A DNA stretch of 64,000 bases from Elmis aenea (lineage: Eukaryota > Arthropoda > Insecta > Coleoptera > Elmidae), in the NCBI GenBank assembly GCA_947652605.1, contig OX393583.1, positions 10,209,222 through 10,273,221 on the forward strand, written 5' to 3'. The first letter of the stretch is position 1. The number at the start of each line of letters is the position of its first letter. A model generated the notes under the pieces. The model had not been told where the DNA came from. It worked only from the letters and a program-made list of their open reading frames with translations, and did no database searches. The position numbers were made by a program, and so were the translations under genes. This document shows positions 44,245 through 55,405 of this stretch, in pieces.

Positions 44245-44818
44245 GGGAGACTGGGGATGAAAGTAAAATTATTTTGTTTAAATTTAATTTCTCATAGAGT
44301 ACAACAAGTTTTTTACATCCAAATTGATTTAATGATAGACTGGACATTTGTCTTTCTTCCAAGATATTTATTGCATGTGTGAAAAAAAATTTTGCAAGTG
44401 AAAACATTGATTGGGGTTGGTTGTAACACTTTGTTACTTTTGACCCCAAGTGTACACAAAACAAATTTGAGGGAATCCGCAATTTACCACGATTCCAACG
44501 TCAAATTGTATTGCATGTTGCATCCACCAATAGCGAACCAAATTTAGAACAATAATCTAGAGACTTTTTTGTTCCTCTTTTAGAAATCGCCTAAAAGTCA
44601 CTCGACCGGTGACACAACGCATTAAGTTTTAGATGGAAAATAGTGACTCTGGCTGGCAAAAACTTAACCTCTATGACAGATGAAAACTAGCAATGTAGAT
44701 AGGTAGGGTGGATGTAAATGAACATTGCACAAGCGCTTAGGGCGACATATAACAAAAATTAAAGAAACGTATAGGCACTGTTACAACCTACTCGTCTTAC
44801 TTTCATCCCCGGTCTCCC
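44245..44818. mobile_element. 574-bp MITE with GGGAGACTGGGGATGAAAGT ends
   Basis: GGGAGACTGGGGATGAAAGTAA at the left is mirrored by TTACTTTCATCCCCGGTCTCCC at the right. Only the ends pair; the interior is unique apart from the segment shared with intron 1 of the SAM gene. Flanks CTATA and ATAGA give no clear duplication. Superfamily not resolved. Confidence 0.78.
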
Positions 44819-45929
44819 ATAGAGCGATTTAAAAAACAAAATATGGTGTCGTGACTCCTAAAAACCAAATGAAAACTAAAATTTTACATGGAAATACTTT
44901 GGGAAATGCTGAGTCAAACAGCTTTTATTTCAAACTTTTTTTGCTAATTCTTTCCAATAACAAAATAAGTGGGGGTGTCATAAGTGATGCCTCATCCTGT
45001 ATAAAAAAATTCCAGTAATGTGTATTTACACCACAAAAACATTTGTGCTCCCGGTTATTTTAACGCCGACCTTCGCTTTGACCGAGAACGGTCTGAAATT
45101 TGTGAAAAAACAAGTTTCACAAAGGGTTACTTTTAAAATAAAAACTAGTTCGTATGAGTATCGCATTTTGTTAAATTCCCAACCTAATACTAGTTTACTT
45201 TCTTGCTTTATAGACTAACCTGTATTTTTCTTCCCCTTTGTTGCAATTACTTCTGTGACAAGTTGTTAGTTGGTAGAAATATCTTGGTGGTAAAAAACGT
45301 TGCTTACATTTTCTTGCTTTAGTACGGTTTTATCAAAACAGATGTGTTCGGGATTGAGATCCGATCTCTTTAGTCAGTGAATAATGTGGTTGTAGTGAAT
45401 GAACACGGCCATATTTAGTTTGTAACCCTATTTAGTGTTTCCTTACGGGGGATGATTCGTTTACTATTCTATTCATTTCATTATCCGTCGGATAATGGCG
45501 TCCGTTTGGTTTAGTTGTGTGTTTTTATTAAATAATTGAGTTCTGCGAAATATACCGACTACTTATATTTTGTTTAGTTTTTTAGATAATGTAATATCAT
45601 TACACTAAATTATGTGCTTTATTTTCTAATTGGTTTCTATTTTGTTTAACAATAACAGAGAACAATTATTTGCTTTAAAAAAAAAAATCTTTGGCTTATA
45701 AAACTGCTATACAGCGTGACAATAATCTACGTGTTGTATCGGCAACTTTGTTGTTATAAGAGTTAAATAGACGGTTAACATAACAAAGTTGGGAAGAATT
45801 TCAAGGCGAATTTAATGCCGTTTCACATTTGATCTACTTGTAACTTTTTTAATATTAAAAAAAAACGAAAAACAGACGATTTATTCAACGGTAAATATTT
45901 CCATAGCCACCTACGATAAAATCAAAATG
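44819..45929. other. Intergenic sequence with solo foldback ends
   Basis: GCCTCATCCTGTATA (44989) and TATACAGCGTGACAATAATC (45709) are foldback-type ends; the latter resembles 24536. No coding motif. The region around 45340-45540 is unremarkable. Confidence 0.35.
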
Positions 45930-46408
45930 TGAAATGATTCCTGTAGATGTTTTTACGTAGAATTAAAAGAAAATATCCAAAAAGTCATGGTACACTTGAT
46001 TCTTAAGTTATAAGCCAAACTTGACTTTTGTAAATGGCAACCATAGTTGGCTCTGGGTTCATTAACTAGAGAATTTCTTTTTCGTTTTATGGATGTATGG
46101 GTTGTTAGGTTTATTTTTAAAAATAAGTAAGTTATTACAAGGTTTCTAGCATAGGAACCAAGGTTCACATAATTTCCTTACTCATTAGTTTAATTAATTC
46201 TTGTGGATAAAATAATTAAATAATGTACCTAAACAAAACTCAAAGAAAGCCTACTGGGGATGGAATAAACAAAAACCAATATCCTTGACATAATTAGCCT
46301 TTGCAGATGGTGTGGTGCTATTAGCTAAAAGCGAAAAAGGCGCTATTTAATCTAGACGTATGGGCAGATACATTAAGTAGATATAATACGAATATTAATA
46401 CATCAAAG

Positions 46409-47837
46409 CAGGGATGGAATAACGTTTTAAATCGTTACGTTATTGTATAACGTTATTTATTATTTGTTTTCGTTACATAACGTTATAAATAACATTAAAA
46501 AAATGAATCGTTATGTTATATAACGTTATATAACGTAACATAAATTATGATATACAGGGTGTTTCTTAATTCATGCGAAAAAATTCGGGAGGTGATTCCT
46601 TATTAAAAATAAAGTGGGGTCTTTTATATAAAAATTTTTCCTTAGACGTTTTCTTTCGGAGTTACACCTCCCTAAAGTGGATTGGTAATGTAGGTTTTTA
46701 TTTTATTTCTCAAATTTGGATAAATGTAGAATGATATTTGGTATGTTTTGTACTTATTTCCATAGTAATATTTTCACTGAAAAGTGCGACCTTTGTTGGT
46801 TTTTAATCAGAATTTTTTGGTGAGTTAAAATTTTGCAATTTAATTTTTTTTTTGAAAGTTATATTTATTTAGATATTTTTTTTATTTTTTAACTTTTCTC
46901 GTAATATCTACAGTTTTTGAGTAAAAAATTAAATAAGTGAACATGATGTTTATGTTCATATTGGGTAGAATTGACGGGCATTTTAGCGTCAAAATGAATT
47001 ACAAACCACAATAACCACCAAAATGAATGTTTTTATATGGAATAATTGATGGTTCATGTTCACTCATATAATTTTTTACTCAAAAACTGTAGGTTTTACG
47101 AGAAAAATTAATGAATAAAAAAAATCTAAATAAATCAGGTTTTCAAAAAAAAACTTTGCAAAATTTTAACCCATCAAAAAGTTCTGATGAAAAAAAAAAT
47201 CAACAGGGGTCGCACTTTAGCTCCCTGTGAAGGTGGGAGGTGATTGAAAATATTACTATGGGAACTCCTTGAAGTCTGTCAAACCTTTTAAGAAGTATAA
47301 AACATCAACCAAATGTTCTCCTACATTTATCCAAATATGAGAAATAAAATAAAAACCTAATTTTACCGCTCCTCTTTAGGGGCGTGTAACTCCGAAAGGA
47401 GACGTCTAAGGAAAAAAATTTATATGAAAGACCCGCTTAGTTTTTGATGAGGAATGACCTCCCGAATTTTTTCGCATTATTTAAGAAACATCCTATATAA
47501 CGTTGAAAAAATAATTTTCATTTGTAACTCTGAAATTATTTTTGGGATCAGTAAACGTAAATTTTGAAAATAGTACAAAATTACGTTGAGATACTGTATT
47601 TTCATTTTAATTTCTAAAATATAAACAAAATATATCTTCTGAAAATAAAAAGATGGCCATATAAAAATTTAATTTATAGTGAATAACGATACAAAATAAC
47701 TTTTAATGAAACGTTATCGGTTATTTATAACGTTATATAACGTTATTAATATATCGTTACGTTATTGTATTAAAACTTATAATTGAATCGTTATTATAAC
47801 GTTATCGGGTATCGTTACGTTACGTTTTCCATCCCTG
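46409..47837. mobile_element. hAT MITE inside the LINE, exact 8-bp duplication CATCAAAG
   Basis: CATCAAAG lies at 46401-46408 and 47838-47845. Ends CAGGGATGGAATAACG and, complemented, CAGGGATGGAAAACG are followed by alternating TAACGTTA motifs (ATAACGTTATATAACG in many copies) at both sides. It carries a nested foldback (46553-47495). Removing it restores continuity of the LINE reading across the site. Confidence 0.93.
46553..47495. mobile_element. Foldback MITE nested in the hAT
   Basis: Left TACAGGGTGTTTCTTAATTC, GCGAAAAAATTCGGGAGGTG; right ACCTCCCGAATTTTTTCGCA, TTTAAGAAACATCCTA. Central arms pair around AATTTTTTACTCAAAAACTG and CAGTTTTTGAGTAAAAAATT. The same family as 41850-42360, with about 430 more central bases. 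Confidence 0.88.
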
Positions 47838-48730
47838 CATCAAAGACAAAGGTCATGGTTATAGCGAAATATCATGAACGACTTACAATTATGCTAGACC
47901 AAAAAAAGATAGAGCAGGTAGCAAATTTTAAATATTTAGGAATAATAATTGCAGAGAAAGGTAAATTGGAGGAAGATCTGAATTATAGAATAGCGGCAGC
48001 GACATTTTACTACGCCACTAATAAATGTTTGATAAGAAGGTGATATCAAAAGAAACGAAAACGCGAGTTTTTAATGCAGTGTACGTACCCATTCTCACGT
48101 ACAGTTCAGAAACTTGGACACTAACTCAAAAACGAAAACAAAGAATAAAGGTACAGGAAATGAGATTTCTGAGAAGAATAGAGGGATGTAGACTGATCGA
48201 TAAAATCAGTAACGAAAAAATTCGAAATAACCTAGGAGTAACAGATATTAAGAAAAAGGTGGAAGCGATTCTATTAAGGTAGCTTGGACAACTTCTAGGC
48301 ATGCCAGAAAGTAGATACGCGAAAATAGGATGAAAAATGCAGTTGGAGGGAAAAGGAAATAGAGGAATACCAAGAATAAAATAGGAAAAAGAAGTGAGGC
48401 AGAGACTGGAAGAGAAAGGAGTCAGCTGGAGAGATGTGCCACAATTAGCTAACGATAGGCAGGAGTGAAGAAACATAACACAGAAATAGAAAATACCTCG
48501 ACACCGAAAGGTACAAGAGGAACTGATTAAGAAGAAGAAGTTATTACAATATAATTTTATTTGTCATAAGTATAAGCCAAGTGGCCATTAAAAAAAAAAC
48601 ATTACATAAATAAACTAGCTTTATTTAATTAAACCAATAAAAAATAAAAACATCAATAATTTAAGATATTTTTCACATTTCATAATAATTTATTATTGTT
48701 CACTTACCATTACTATTAAATCTAAAATAT

Positions 48731-49020
48731 AACATGTGTTGAAGGTGTAGCCCTCACTCTAAGGGCAACACAAATTTCAGATTGTACCTTGCAGATAATA
48801 ATATTTTCCTAGGCACTTCTTTTTAAATAGATGATATGTTTGATAAAACAGCCAATCTGAAAAAGACAGTTGAATACAATTGATGAATTAAGATTTGCTG
48901 TTTTAAGAAAATTACATCAAACAAAAAGTAATAAGCCCAAAAAAACATTATTATCTACAAAGTGCAGATCTCAAATTTGTATTGATCACTGAGAGAAGGC
49001 TACACCTTCAACACATGTTA
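48731..49020. mobile_element. 290-bp palindromic MITE (AACATGTGTTGAAGGTGTAG ends)
   Basis: Left AACATGTGTTGAAGGTGTAG is mirrored by CTACACCTTCAACACATGTT at the right. Pairing continues with ATTTCAGATTGTACCTTGCA against TGCAGATCTCAAATTTG and with the ATAATAATATT core. No duplication identified. Confidence 0.8.
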
Positions 49021-49290
49021 TTTATAATTAAGATTTATTAGTAATAGTAGGTAAAAAAATCAAAAATTTTTATTTTTTGTAAAAAATATCTCTAATTATA
49101 AAAGTTTTAAAATATGTATGTGTTTAATTAAGTAAAGCTTGCTAATTTATGCAGTGTTTTGTTTTTCCTTTCAATGGCCACTTTGATTATACTTAACAAA
49201 AACAATAGTATTGTAATAACTTACTTATTTTTAAAAATAAACTTAACAACCCATACATCAATGAATCAAGAAAAAAAAATTGTTTTTTCA

Positions 49291-49405
49291 CTCATAAATA
49301 TGAAAGTTGTCATTTTTTTCCTGCCTACTCTACATGAAAGTTTTACTTTCGTCTCTAGTGGCGAAAATAATGTCAATATCAAATTGTAAAATTTACGATT
49401 TTTTA
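49291..49405. repeat. Inverted copy of the repeat at 25495-25620
   Basis: CTGCCTACTCTACATGAAAG, CTTTCGTCTCTAGTGGCGAA and AATTGTAAAATTTACGATTT are shared with the earlier copy in opposite orientation. Here it lies between the two parts of the foldback's right arm. Confidence 0.65.
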
Positions 49406-49916
49406 AAGCTTAAACTCGTAATTAATTACAATTGTGTTAATATTCTAATCAAATGATTTAATTTTTATGTAGCATTTTATATAAAAGCCTAAAAATGGTA
49501 CAAAAATTATCATTAAATATACTTCGTTTGCAGGTTATAATATTATTTATGTCAATGTCAGTGTGGTGGTGTCGCTATGGAAATGAAATGATTAATTAAA
49601 ACTTTATACATAATAATTGTCATTCGGTTCGTTTACATTAACGTTCGTTCTATAATACAATTTTAATTTCGTAGAAAAATAGCATTTACGACTCGAGATG
49701 AAATCAGTTTTTTTTCGTTCGTGAGATTTGCATCTCACTTCACGAAAAAACTAGACGTTCATCTTTTGTAAAATATACTATTTTAATGAATCCAAGCCAA
49801 CTATGGTTTAAAAAAAAAAACTAGTTTGGCTTATATCTTAAAAATCAAGTCAGCCATGACTTTTTAGATATTTTTTTCTAACTCTACGTAAAAATATCTA
49901 CAGGAATCATATCACA

Positions 49917-51573
49917 TTAGTAACTAGTAGATTAAGATAGATTTAAGGTGCTCGTTAGTCAGTAGTAGCTTGACTAGTTGCATTTCAAAAAAAAAAAAAA
50001 CATTTTGATTTTAACGTAAATAGCTATGTATGGAGTTATTGACCGTTGAATGAATAGTCTGTTTTTACTTTTTTCCAAATATTTAAAAAAGTTGAATGTG
50101 TAGGTCAAACCTATCCTGTGTTGTGACAGTCCTTAATTTTCCTAAGAACTATAATTAGCTGTTTTTAAAATGAATTGTTCTTTGTGTTTTATAAAGATTT
50201 GGTGTTAATTATTCAGTGCGAAATTATTCTTAAAAATTTGTTTCTGAATAGCTAACACAACTACAAATCTATTTTCTTAAGGATAAGTTTCAAATCTATT
50301 GTTTTTAGCTTGGAAATGAGATATAAATGAATTCAGGTTCCAAAATTTATTGTACCTTAATATATTTTAAAACTCTATTATTCTTGTTCTTTTCATCGAT
50401 TTTGTGTATCTTTCAACTCTTTTTCCGTTGCAAATCATAAAGAGCCAATAGCCATATTGTCCAAAACGCAAAGCCTATAATGTAGGAGTATATTTTAGTT
50501 ATAACAACAAATTCCCTCCATTTCCTATTTAACTCGAGTGTATAATTTAGAACTAGTCTATAGTCTATAGACTTTGAGTTTCATCTCGTCTTACAGTCGA
50601 GAGAATTGCAAATTTCTATTATGCAAGATTTAACTGAAGCAGAACCCTCTAAGAAGATGTAAGATGGCGTTCCCCTTATGCAAAGCAGACATTATCAATT
50701 CTGCGTCTCCTTTCATTACTTTGAATATTATATACACTGAACTGTTATGTTCGCATCCCAAGTTGCGTCATGTTCCTTACATAAATCTCATAATAAAGCT
50801 GCATATTAATATTTCAATGAGATATAAATTAATATTATATGATTATTTAACCTTAAACTTAAATATTAACGAATAAAAACTGTCCCAACGAATTGTAAAA
50901 TACAGTAACGTTATATTATGTTTTAACAATTTCTTTTTTTATTTGTAACTAAAAAGGTTTCTACTTTCAAAAATTGTTAATGCAAAATAAGATTTTGTAT
51001 ATGAACTTTTCAGGTTTTTAACGAACCTAGAACACCTTATTCAATTTCTTGATTAGGGAATGTTGAGGCCAGTATTTTTATCGCACAATTGTTTAATTAA
51101 ACATCATTTGAAAGGAATTTTGTGACGAATAAGTTATAACTGTACTGAATTGTTTAACGTTGTTTCGCATTTTAATCGTTTTAATATGCTTCTACAGTTA
51201 CATGTTTCCGTTGTATTATATCGACCTTTAAGTTATATTTTATACAAACAACTGCTATAATCCGAAGCTAAATGCGGATGTTTTTTTTTTATATTAAAGC
51301 GAAATATGGAAAAAACGTATGTACCCTTGTTTGCAAAAATTTTATCATCAAAGTTATTAAAAACATCAAGACTAAACTGGAAGGTATGCTGAAAGAGAAA
51401 TGAAGAGATTGAATGATGAATACAAAAACTCTGATTAATTTACATAACAGTTTTAGAGTCAAACCTCAGGGGTCGATTTTTTAAGTCGTTGTTAAAATTT
51501 CATACATGGCCACCTGTGGTGTTGTACTGCTAATAGTTTTAAATAATAAACTGAAATAATTGCACTGCAAATA
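49917..51573. other. AT-rich intergenic sequence, no gene seen
   Basis: No coding motif, inverted repeat or tandem array recognised. A 70-codon frame at 50664-50876 looks like chance. Confidence 0.35.
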
Positions 51574-52533
51574 TACAGGGTGTCCCAATTATACACCGCC
51601 AAAAAGTAGGTGCATATTCCTGGGTGAAAATGATGACCATTTGTCAAATATTTTGTTATCCTAAAATGCTTCCTTTCAAAGTTAGAGACCTCCAAAGTTG
51701 CAAAAAAAAATAAAAAAATCGATTACGTCCTAGCCGTTTAAGCTAGAGCTATCAAACTTGGCCGAAATGTTTAGGCGTTTCCCATTGACTTTGTGGGATA
51801 ATTAGAAAGAAAACACCTAATTGGAAGTATGATTTACAGGCAGGTCATCCGATTACCATCTTCAGATTTTTTTTCTCTGGAATAAAATTGAAAATGTCAT
51901 TCGTCCATAAGAAAGTACGACTTAAGAGGAAACAATTCATCCCTCTTTGTTTTTTGCTGTAAACGTAGCCGTTTTCGAGAAAATTAGCGCTAAAGATTCA
52001 TCGACAAACTCTGTTTATACACCTCAGGTTAGGTTGTCAAGCATGACATTAGCCAAATAAGTTTAGTAAAAAAAATATTTGAGGTGTTTAAATAGAGTTT
52101 GTCGAGCCATCTGTAGCGCTAATTTTCTCGAAAGCGGCTACGTTTACAGCAAAAAACAAAGAGGGACGAATTTTTTCCTCTTAAGTCGTACTTTCTTATG
52201 GACGAATGACATTTTCAATTTTATTACAGAGAAAAAAATTCTGAAGATGGTAAGCGGATGACCTGACTATAAATCATACTTCCAATTACGTGCTTTCTTT
52301 CTAATTATCCCACAAAGTCAATGGGAAACACCTAAACATTTCGCCCAAGTTTGATAGCTCTAGCTTAAACGGCTAGGACGTAATAGATTTTTTGATTTTT
52401 TTTTCTTGCAACTTTGGAGGTCTCTAAGTTTAAAAGGAAGCATTTTCGGATAACAAAATATTTGACAAATGGTCATCATTTTCACTCAGGAATATGCATC
52501 TACTTTTTGGCGGTGTACAATTGGGTTGGGATG
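51574..52533. mobile_element. 960-bp foldback MITE, TACAGGGTGTCCCAATTATA end
   Basis: Long arms pair almost throughout: CACCGCCAAAAAGTAGGTGC/GCATCTACTTTTTGGCGGTG; ATGATGACCATTTGTCAAAT/ATTTGACAAATGGTCATCAT; CGATTACGTCCTAGCCGTTT/AAACGGCTAGGACGTAATAG; GAGTTTGTCGA and its mirror near the centre. The right terminus is eroded (AATTGGGTTGGGATGCA) and abuts another end, GCAGGGTGGTTCAC. Confidence 0.9.
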
Positions 52534-52833
52534 CAGGGTGGTTCACTTTTTTGTAGCAGAACTAACAGTCGATACAAAAACTTATTTTAAAGCGATTATT
52601 CCATATTAACATGGGTCCATAAGCGCTTCATTTTAAAGATACAGAGTGTTGAAATTTTCAAAAAAATATCGATTATTTTTAACCGTTTCCCAAACAGTAG
52701 ACATATTTAAACCAAATTTGGTATACAGCACCACCTTACAGGTTACCACATTCGGTAAAAATTTCAAGTCCTACAAGCAACCAGTGGCGGAGTTGTGAAG
52801 GTTCAGTTTCAATTAATTTTATAAAAAACTAAT

Positions 52834-53314
52834 ACGGCCCTGTTCAACATCGAACCCAAAATTGTGTTTAAGTAGAGTATTTTATTCCAAACAAAAACTG
52901 TCTCTTGACTTTTCTTCGTATATGCCACCGTTTGGCGCGAAATTTGATTTATTTTACTATTGTCGCGAAAAATTTGCTCATAAATTCGATCTAAAAATAT
53001 CGCTAATATTCGAAATAAAGAAGTAATTACCGATTTTTGCAGTTTTTAATAACAGAACATGCTAATAATATCCAAGGGAAGAAGTTCCGTTAAATTAACG
53101 ATGATTTGAGCATTTACTCTGCAACTTGCAATTTTCTGCTTGTCGCGATATTTTTAGATCGAATTTATGAGCAAATTTTTCGCAAGAATAGTAAAATAAA
53201 TCAAATTTTGCGCCTAACGGGGACAGATACGAAAAAAAGTCAAGAGACACTTTTTGTTTAGAATAAAATGCTCTACCCAAAAACAAGTTCGAGTTCGATT
53301 TTGAACAGGGCCGT
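52834..53314. mobile_element. 481-bp foldback with ACGGCCCTGTTCAA ends
   Basis: ACGGCCCTGTTCAACATCGA at the left, TCGATTTTGAACAGGGCCGT at the right. Inner arms: TCGCGAAAAATTTGCTCATA/TATGAGCAAATTTTTCGCAA and AAATTCGATCTAAAAATATCG/CGATATTTTTAGATCGAATTT. These ends differ from the TACAGGG family. Non-coding. Confidence 0.85.
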
Positions 53315-53405
53315 ACAAAACTTTAGCGGGCTACTTAGTCGCAGTCATCCCTCCCTCCCCCTTTGTACAAAAAAGGTAAAACTCATAAAAGATACAATTT
53401 ATTAG

Positions 53406-54015
53406 CTACATTTTCAATATATTTGTATTCATGGTAGACTTGCTAGTGTATATTTCCTGATAGTGTTTTAATTCTGGTTCGTGAGGAGATATAACTATTT
53501 TCAAATAATCATTAACATTAACTTGTTTATCATTAAGACCTTTTTTTTTTAATGATAATATTTTATTCCGCAGAGGAATAAAGAAGTAGAAAATAACTTT
53601 ACCTTGTTCGCACATTTTATAAGATTGTGATATATGACAGGGTCTGTTGCTTGCTAAAAAGTTTCATTTCCAATAGCTTTCATAAGGTGTGTTTTTTTAA
53701 AATATAATTTCAGTTTTTGGATTTGTGACAAATGAAAAATTTTGGTTAAGTATAGCTCATGTCAAAATGAAAAAAAAAGTAACGTTTCGACATCCTTTAG
53801 ATCTTGAAAATGTCTATCAAATTCATCTTTAAGCAACTGAAGGCCATCAATATGCCTTTGTGGCTGATAGATAGTTTTTGTTATTTTCTTTGTGTCATCT
53901 TTTTTTATTGTTGGGTATATTTATTATTTGAAGGTTTTTAAATGCAACTTCTGCTGGCGTGCGCCTCAAAACAGCAGGCTACCAGGAGCCCGCGAGCTAC
54001 CGGTTGGACATCACT
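53406..54015 (-). mobile_element. Degraded hAT: 5' end plus transposase scraps
   Basis: The right boundary AGCTACCGGTTGGACATCACTG reads CAGTGATGTCCAACCGGTAGC on the minus strand, a hAT terminus. Inside, a minus frame over about 53790-53890 gives YQPQRHIDGLQLLKDEFDRH and FQDLKDVETLL, like the (L)xxLxxEFxxRFxDF(K) segment before the dimerisation domain of ZBED/GTF2IRD2-type hAT transposases. A further 69-codon minus frame at 53406-53615 lies downstream without a clear motif. Weak but consistent in order and strand. Confidence 0.45.
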
Positions 54016-54328
54016 GCTTTAGTCGGTAGTTTATTTATTAATTTATCCACTTGCAAATGGCTCAGTAATGCCCATCATTAGAAACAACGTTGATCTAAAA
54101 CTTTATTGATATACAGTATTGGTCAGATAAAAGTTAAAACCTCTATAAAATGCAAATTACAAGTTTTGAAATTAAATTCTCAATGGAATTTTTGTTCCAC
54201 GGTTTTTTCTATCTGGTATACTCTGTTTTGAGGTCTTAGGTAAACAATTGCCGCTAATGTCACTTATTTATGACTTACATTTATTGATAATAGCAGTTTA
54301 ATCGCTCGTAGTTATTTTATACAGTAAT

Positions 54329-55131
54329 ATGGCGCGTAAGCTATCGGCTAATGAAAAAGTCGTTATTATTGCTTTAAACAATGAAAATCTGCCAACACGT
54401 GAAATAGCAAGAAGAATTGGTTGTAGTAATAAAAAGATTGGAAGAAAGTGATCTTTACTGATTCTACTGATTACTGCGTCTAAATTTAATTTAAATCAGT
54501 CAAACGGTATATGCTACGTCCGTCGAAAGTCAGGGGAAATTTTTTTGGAGCAGTGTGTCTTTACGCAAAATAAGATTGCCTTAAGTTATATGGTTTGAGG
54601 TGGCATGTCATATTACGGAGTAGAAAAAATAAGCTTTTTGGAAGGTTCCATGAATGCAAAAACCTATATTAAAACTATAAGGAAAGATTTGATTGCTTCA
54701 ATTGACAAGTTGTTTGCTGTCATCATACAACCCATTTTTCAAGACGATTCAGCTCCTTGCCATCGTGCAAAATTAGTAAGCATTATATTTTTAAATGATC
54801 ACTGACAATATTCCAACGTAATAATAACAAAAACAATCAACATTTTAATTGATATATTATTTAGGTACAAGATTATGTTGCTAGAAAGGGGTTGAAGACC
54901 TTGGCTTGGCCAGGTAACAGTTCTGATTTAAACGCCATCGAGCACTGCTGAGCTTATATGAAGTTTAAAGTTGCTAGGAGAAGTATAAAAAATAAACTAG
55001 AATTCCATCAGGCAATTAAAGACACTTGGTATAACGACATTTCTATTGAATATTGCAAAGTTTTAATGAAGTCAATGCCTCGAAGAATTTAAGCTGTTAT
55101 CGATGCAAAAGCAGGCTTCGCCAAATGTTAA
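54329..55131 (+). pseudogene. Tc1 transposase (DD34E) with deletion, stops and an intron-like insert
   Basis: The N-terminal helix-turn-helix starts at ATG 54329 (MARKLSANEKVVIIALNNEN, EIARRIGCSNKKIGRK). The rest of the DNA-binding domain is deleted, and the catalytic part follows: SKFNLNQSNG, CYVRRKSGE, GGMSYYGVEKISFLEGSMNA, IFQDDSAPCHRAKL (second Asp), then VQDYVARKGLKTLAWPGNSS, DLNAIEHC with the final Glu, and a C-terminal RSIKNKLEFHQAIKDTWYND. Between RAKL and VQDY sits 89 bases (54776-54864) beginning GTAAGC and ending TTTAG, in phase 0. Stops occur after IGRK, at the Trp of EHLW and after MPRRI. Inactive. Confidence 0.85.
54776..54864 (+). other. Apparent 89-bp GT-AG intron in the Tc1 transposase
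   Basis: The insert begins GTAAGCATTATATT and ends GATATATTATTTAG, is AT-rich, holds stops in all coding frames and separates two codons that are adjacent in other Tc1 proteins (CHRAK-x-VQxW). Most Tc1 genes have no intron at this spot, so this looks like a real intron rather than a footprint. Confidence 0.6.
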
Positions 55132-55405
55132 AATTCATTTATTTATTGTTTATTCTAGTATTTTAAGTAATAATAATAATATCGATTTCAATTAACTTTG
55201 TTTATACCTATTACAAAATCAAGAAAATTTTATAGTTTGGTAAAATTTGATATGACTACCTAGTAAATGTACAACATTATGCTTTTGCTCAACAAATGTA
55301 AAACAATTAAGGTAATAATTAATGTAAAATGATGTAAATACTTGTTTTTTAAATTAACAGTTCTTAAAACAGAGTATACTAGATAGAAAAAGCTGTGGAA
55401 GTTAT

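Larger units (their letters stand above)
46230..48540 (+). pseudogene. RTE/R4-like LINE 3' part, interrupted by a hAT
   Basis: Before the hAT: LAFADGVVLLAKSEKGAI (46290-46345), the reverse transcriptase catalytic box with the second Asp changed to Gly, then a degraded WADTLSRY stretch. After the hAT, the reading resumes at SKTKVMVIAKYHERL (47840) and goes on through EQVANFKYLGIIIAEKGKLE, a C-terminal ETKTRVFNAVYVPILTYSSE, TWTLTQKRKQRIKVQEMRFL and RRIEG, then several stops. These are the RT tail and the LTYGxExWTLTxxxxxRIxxxEMxFLRRIxG block of RTE/R4-like LINEs. It ends with AAGAAGAAGAAG (48528-48540). Lost FADD Asp, frameshifts and stops show it is dead. Confidence 0.85.
45930..49916. mobile_element. 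Foldback arms split by a LINE and other insertions
   Basis: The left arm (45930-46145: GATTCCTGTAGATGTTTTTACGTAGA, AAGTCATGG, ATAAGCCAAACTTG, CCATAGTTGGC, ATGTATGGGTTGTTAGG, AAAATAAGTAAGTTATTACAA) is matched in reverse by 49195-49260 (TTGTAATAACTTACTTATTT, AACAACCCATACATC) and 49795-49916 (GCCAACTATGG, AGTTTGGCTTATATC, GCCATGACTTTTT, CTACGTAAAAATATCTACAG, GAATCA). The RTE-like LINE with its nested elements (46230-48540) and the small palindrome (48731-49020) occupy the middle. The exact termini are uncertain. Confidence 0.65.
54115..55405 (+). mobile_element. Tc1-like transposon, right end damaged
   Basis: The left end follows TA: CAGTATTGGTCAGATAAAAG, resembling Tc1-type CAGTGxTGGxCAxAA ends. 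Deeper inverted arms pair: CCACGGTTTTTTCTATCTGG and TATACTCTGTTTTGAGG (54199-54230) with AAAACAGAGTATACTAGATA and GAAAAAGCTGTGGAAG (55366-55400). The outermost right terminus was not found. The gene between is broken. Confidence 0.75.

Noticed and set aside
48126..48476. 116-codon minus frame with hydrophobic stretches, like a membrane protein
   Set aside because: It is antisense to the LINE RT C-terminus, which has the family motif on the plus strand.
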